A stretch of DNA of 64,000 nt from Desarmillaria ectypa. Lineage: Eukaryota; Basidiomycota; Agaricomycetes; Agaricales; Physalacriaceae. A program made the translations under genes and the position numbers. Below, piece after piece: positions 60,723 through 64,000 of the stretch. Each line of letters opens with the position of its first letter. Position 1 is the stretch's first letter. The stretch covers positions 62,001-126,000 of the forward strand of contig JAUDYN010000015.1 of assembly GCA_030407005.1 (NCBI GenBank). Direction: 5' to 3'. The notes below the pieces were generated by a model. That model was given only the letters and a program-made list of their open reading frames with translations, ran no database searches and was not told where the DNA came from.

Positions 60723-61839
60723 TCAAGGATTGACCAACGCTATTCCACCATCAACCCTCAAAACCGCTCCATTCGTATAGTCAGATACTGCCAGGTAGAT
60801 CGCCGTCATCCCCATCTCCGCATCACTAGCAAGAATCGAATCAATGTCCAATCTCCTCCAAATACTGAACACACTCACGTCCCTGGCCTCCTCGCAGGTA
60901 TCGGAGCCCCAAACCCAGGTTGTGGGTCCGAATTCATCATTTTCAAAAGTTCAGGAGTGGCCATCTCCGATGGAAACAGGCCAGGCTCTAGCGCGTTCAC
61001 TCGAATCGGGATACCTCTTCCAGCAAAGCTCGTCCCCAGAACGAAGGTGAGCTTTTCCAAAGCTACCTTTGTCACACCGTATGTCAACTAAGCCAAGTCA
61101 GTTCCGAGTCAAGCTTGAAGTAAACGGCAGAGCACATACGCAGGCCGTCGGTACTGCTGCGTGTATTTTTGCCGCCACACTGCTAATGTTGATGACACTT
61201 GAGGTGCCTTGAGGGCGGGAATGTGCTCCTTTGATGAGAAGGGATTGGAAGGCACGGATGACGAAGAATGGTGCGATGGTGTTGAGTGCAAAGATATCCA
61301 TCCAATTCTGTACCGTCTCGGGCTCAAAGGGATCTGATGCCGCGAGCTTCTTCGCAGAAAAGTCTGGGTCACGAAGGGAGGCGCTGAAGCCAGCACTGCA
61401 AAGATATTAGCATATAAACGAAGAGAATTAAGGATACTATAGACAAACTTGTTGACAAGGATATCGAGCTTCCCATCGATTCCTTCGATATGCTTTGCGC
61501 CAGCCTTGATGCTTTCCTCATTTGTCACATCCATCTGTAGTCTGCGTACGCGTTAACAATGAATAGCTTATAACACGGAGGATCACTAACGGGACAATGG
61601 ATCCTGGGACGCCTGTGACTGACGTTGCAGCTTGCTCCAGCACATCCATTCTTCGCCCAGTGATGTATACCTTGGCTCCGTTTGCAGCAAATGCTTTCGC
61701 AATCATGAATCCTCTGTCAAAGAGTCAAACAGTAGGTTGCGATTGAGGATCATAAGGCTTACATCCCTGTTCCTCCGCCTGTAACGAGACCTACTCGTCC
61801 AGACAGCGACATCACCGTAGCCACATTGAGATCTGCCAT
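60723..61839 (-). CDS. Short-chain dehydrogenase/reductase, six exons, intact
   Basis: Complement of exons 61763-61839, 61591-61713, 61449-61541, 61140-61395, 60879-61087 and 60723-60825. The five introns are 49, 49, 53, 52 and 53 nt with GT-AG ends; all phases close, giving 861 nt and 286 residues. Family marks: TGGGTGIG cofactor-binding glycine motif at residues ~20-27 (split by intron 1), LVNNAG split by intron 3, INISSVAA with the catalytic Ser, YGVTK as the catalytic Tyr-x3-Lys 14 residues later, NALEPGLFPSEM and the C-terminal VDGGIALVNP. It probably uses NAD(P)(H) to interconvert an alcohol and a ketone; the substrate cannot be told. No signal peptide or membrane segment. No stops, normal CpG, in contrast to the P450 pieces on both sides. 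Confidence 0.9.
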
Positions 61840-63019
61840 GTTCGGAGAATGCTGAACAATCGAGCCTGTACATGGCCTTTTATTGCAATATGTCTTTGGT
61901 ATTATTCAGCGAGACTGTATCCCGGCTCGGGCAGCAAATAATTGCGTTGGCGTGACAAACCATTTCGGGCTCGGATAGCGTCAGAAATTGAATGCTTATC
62001 GTGCCGGAGGATGAGCCCGTGTCATGATCATTCATGCTCTTCCACGCGACTCGCCTGGGCGATGAGCCGACCAACGGATGCTGCAATTTGATTTGAGCAT
62101 TTCTAGATTCGGTCAACGGCGTAAGTAGACAGATAAATGAACAGAAGAGCAACCTACGGACCAAACTTCAGTCGAGATGAGTGCGTATGCAATTCAATGA
62201 AGAGCTGGTGGCGTGGACGGCTCAGATCCGAAGCGTGCATGAGTATAAGGGTGACCTCAAAAAGATAAGTGGCACCTGATACATCCGTTCAGCAGCTTCA
62301 ATATTGCAAGATATACAGCATGAAGTCTAGTTCCCATTCATATTTGGACTCTTTACTTTCAGATACGCTGATTAACCGTCATCGCGAGGTCCACGATTAC
62401 GCGGATATTGTACGAGATTTCTAGCTCACATGGCCATGGCGGCTTCGGTTTGGGGTCAGTCACGTTGGAATTCTCATCCAGATTCTATTACCTCCTGCTT
62501 CAATCCCAAGGACCTTTCGCGGTAACAAGTCCTGTAAATCGTGTTAGGAATTGCGTTTGCGATAGATCCAACTCACAGTCGTTGTTCAGCTGGTAGAGTT
62601 GTAGCCCCGTCGATACTACTGTATCTTTTGTCGGCGTTGATTTTTCAAGCCAACTCCTACGGAGACCAATGCTTCTCCAGACATCCACCCAATGCGCTAG
62701 ACCAAGAAGTAATCTGGTACCGGCGAGTTTTTGTAGTGCATGTATGAAGGTTCGTGTCTTGGGTTTTCGTCGGCGAAGGCTGCTGAGAGAACTGGGAGCG
62801 AATGGAGAACATAATATTCAGAGAAACTGGTGTATTGCAGGCTGGGGTAGTTATCAACATGGCTGCGGCGTAGACGATGCTGGCTGCAATCGAGAGAGTT
62901 GAAAATGTCTCTCGTCTGCTTAGTCAGCTCACAACGTCCAGAGAAATAGTGGCGGGCCACCGGACCGGATTTGGAAATACAACTTACTAGTCATCTACCT
63001 CAACTGGACACTCGTTTCT
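61840..63019. other. Upstream region of the SDR gene; no recognised gene
   Basis: Host-like composition with normal CpG. Positions 61880-62164 are open on the - strand (94 codons, start MVRRLLFCSFICLL) but resemble nothing I know. Around 62650-62960 the - strand has short open runs, one with a hydrophobic stretch (LSIAASIVYAAAMLI), that may be remains of a gene. None is supported well enough to call. Confidence 0.35.
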
Positions 63020-63236
63020 TGTTGGGATTTTGCTGGAAATTTCTAGAAGGAACAATCCGGCATCATGCCGAGAGTCGATGAGTAAGCACGAGAGTCGTAG
63101 AAAGTTGTAGTACATTCTAGATTCTAGTGCGAAGTAGTATAAATATGAGCTCTGTAGGAGCCATAGAATAATAATTCCTTTACATCTGGCTTTACCAGCC
63201 TGGAGTCTACCCTGCGCAACAACCAGGATTCCAACA
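63020..63236 (+). repeat. Ty1/copia-like solo LTR
   Basis: 217 bp with perfect 6-bp terminal inverted repeats (TGTTGG and CCAACA) and a perfect 5-bp target duplication TTTCT (63015-63019 and 63237-63241). A TATAAATA box lies near 63139. It is unrelated to the gypsy LTRs in the window and keeps its CpG sites. Assignment to Ty1/copia rests on the short length and termini only; orientation is taken from the TATA box. Confidence 0.85.
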
Positions 63237-63279
63237 TTTCTTTCTTTTAAGCCTTGATGCCACGGGGACTATCGAATCT

Positions 63280-64000
63280 GGGGAAAATATCAAACGAGAA
63301 GACGCCCAACGGGACCGCAAGATGGCAGAGCTCAGTGCCCTCTGAGGCACCAAAGCTTATTCTCGTAGCCTTGATATAAATGCTTCCAAATTCAGTACTA
63401 GGACTTCTACGGCTGGTCCTAACCCGAGAGATTCGTCAAATCGTCAGGGTAGGAAAGCTGTCTAAGAAAATCGCTCAAGAAATCATGGCTAGCCATAACG
63501 AAGTGTAGACGCCAGAAGGCGATGGAGATATGGTTGATATCCTTGGTCAGTTCGCTCTTCTCATTTAATACATCTATGAACACGATTACGTCTCTAGCAA
63601 GAGTGCGCTTAGCTGGTAAAATGCAGAATGATAAAATCTCCGCACAGTTAATGATCTATTTACTTACTCTACAAGTTCATGATGTAACTTTCCCCTTGTT
63701 CCAGGACCTTCGTCATTTCTGGGCCTGAGACGTCGAGCACTAGTCTATCCTGGTTGCTATACAAACTCGCTTTACATCCTGAGCATCAGTCCGTAATTCA
63801 TGCAGAGCTCAAACAATCAAATGGTTATGACTCAATGCCATTTTTGAACACGGCTATAAAAGTGAGCATCCTTAGCTACACCGGATGACCACGCTCACCT
63901 CTAGTAATAGGAGTCTCTCCGTCTACCCAAATGTACATTTCTTGATACGTACCGCCCCTCACGATGATGTTCTACTTCTCTCTGAAGGGAAGACACTGAT
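63280..64000 (+). pseudogene. Cytochrome P450 middle fragment with stops and a frameshift
   Basis: Coding blocks: APKLILVALI, then TAA at 63377-63379, then MLPNSVLGLLRLV and EIRQIVRVGKLSKKIAQEI, TAG at 63506-63508, and GDGDMVDIL. A 51-nt intron (63546-63596) leads to the ARVRLAGKMQNDKISAQ block; after another intron comes the I-helix, TFVISGPETSSTSLSWLLY, in place of the common AGHETT motif, followed by LALHPEHQSVIHAELKQ. A further intron leads to ESLR, the ExxR motif of helix K, where a 2-nt loss near 63921 shifts the frame before YPNVHFLIRTAPHDDV. The heme-binding part lies beyond the window. Two stops and a frameshift mark it as a pseudogene. Confidence 0.75.

Noticed and set aside
61880..62164. 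94-codon - strand ORF upstream of the SDR gene with a hydrophobic start
   Set aside because: No recognisable family, no homologous structure nearby, and it lies in the likely promoter region of the SDR. Mentioned only as a possibility.
1..64000. CRISPR arrays, tRNA or rRNA genes, bacterial-type operons
   Set aside because: No regularly spaced short repeats, no cloverleaf-like or ribosomal sequence recognised; introns show a eukaryotic genome.

Overview
The window looks like a fungal genome, most likely an agaricomycete basidiomycete. The evidence is short (about 50 nt) GT-AG introns in host genes, a Crinkler-like gene of the kind common in that group, and many chromodomain Ty3/gypsy elements whose CpG sites have decayed. 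No tRNA, rRNA, CRISPR array or bacterial-type operon was seen. The species cannot be named from the sequence alone.

Layout. Positions 1-1895 carry the 3' part of an apparently intact, spliced Crinkler-like (CR-toxin type) gene on the + strand. From 2441 to 59533 almost everything is nested, broken and rearranged LTR-retrotransposon sequence. Two copies have both LTRs: A (2441-11019, - strand) and E (39676-49491, + strand). A third, C (22077-32078, - strand), is the youngest looking. Fragments of at least eight more gypsy elements lie around them (F, G, G', H, D, C', I, J, K). Solo LTRs lie at 4219-4625, 12129-12410 and 52151-52577. A separate 1.36-kb LTR-like repeat, called B here, is present seven times, always inside gypsy sequence, and several copies mark rearrangement junctions. 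Positions 11020-14763 are AT-rich, CpG-poor and unassigned.

From 59534 the sequence regains CpG and host character: a short ORF cut by an LTR, a P450 5' fragment, an intact six-exon short-chain dehydrogenase/reductase gene (60723-61839, - strand), a Ty1/copia-like solo LTR with perfect target duplication (63020-63236) and a second P450 pseudogene fragment running off the window.

How the elements work, as far as the decayed copies show. Transcription starts inside the LTR about 36 bp after a TATATAA box. The 13 nt placed there are the exact complement of the 13 nt directly after the 5' LTR, and this pairing is kept with compensatory changes between families, so priming is probably by the element's own RNA (Tf1/sushi type). 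Gag starts 52-61 bp after the LTR with a conserved hydrophobic helix, runs through proline-rich sequence to a CCHC knuckle and ends at a conserved UAG. An 83-89 nt intron follows, which rejoins the same frame to a linker and then protease, RT, RNase H, integrase and a chromodomain. All copies carry stops, very often TGA where the family has Arg CGA, the signature of CpG deamination. No element in the window looks able to move on its own.
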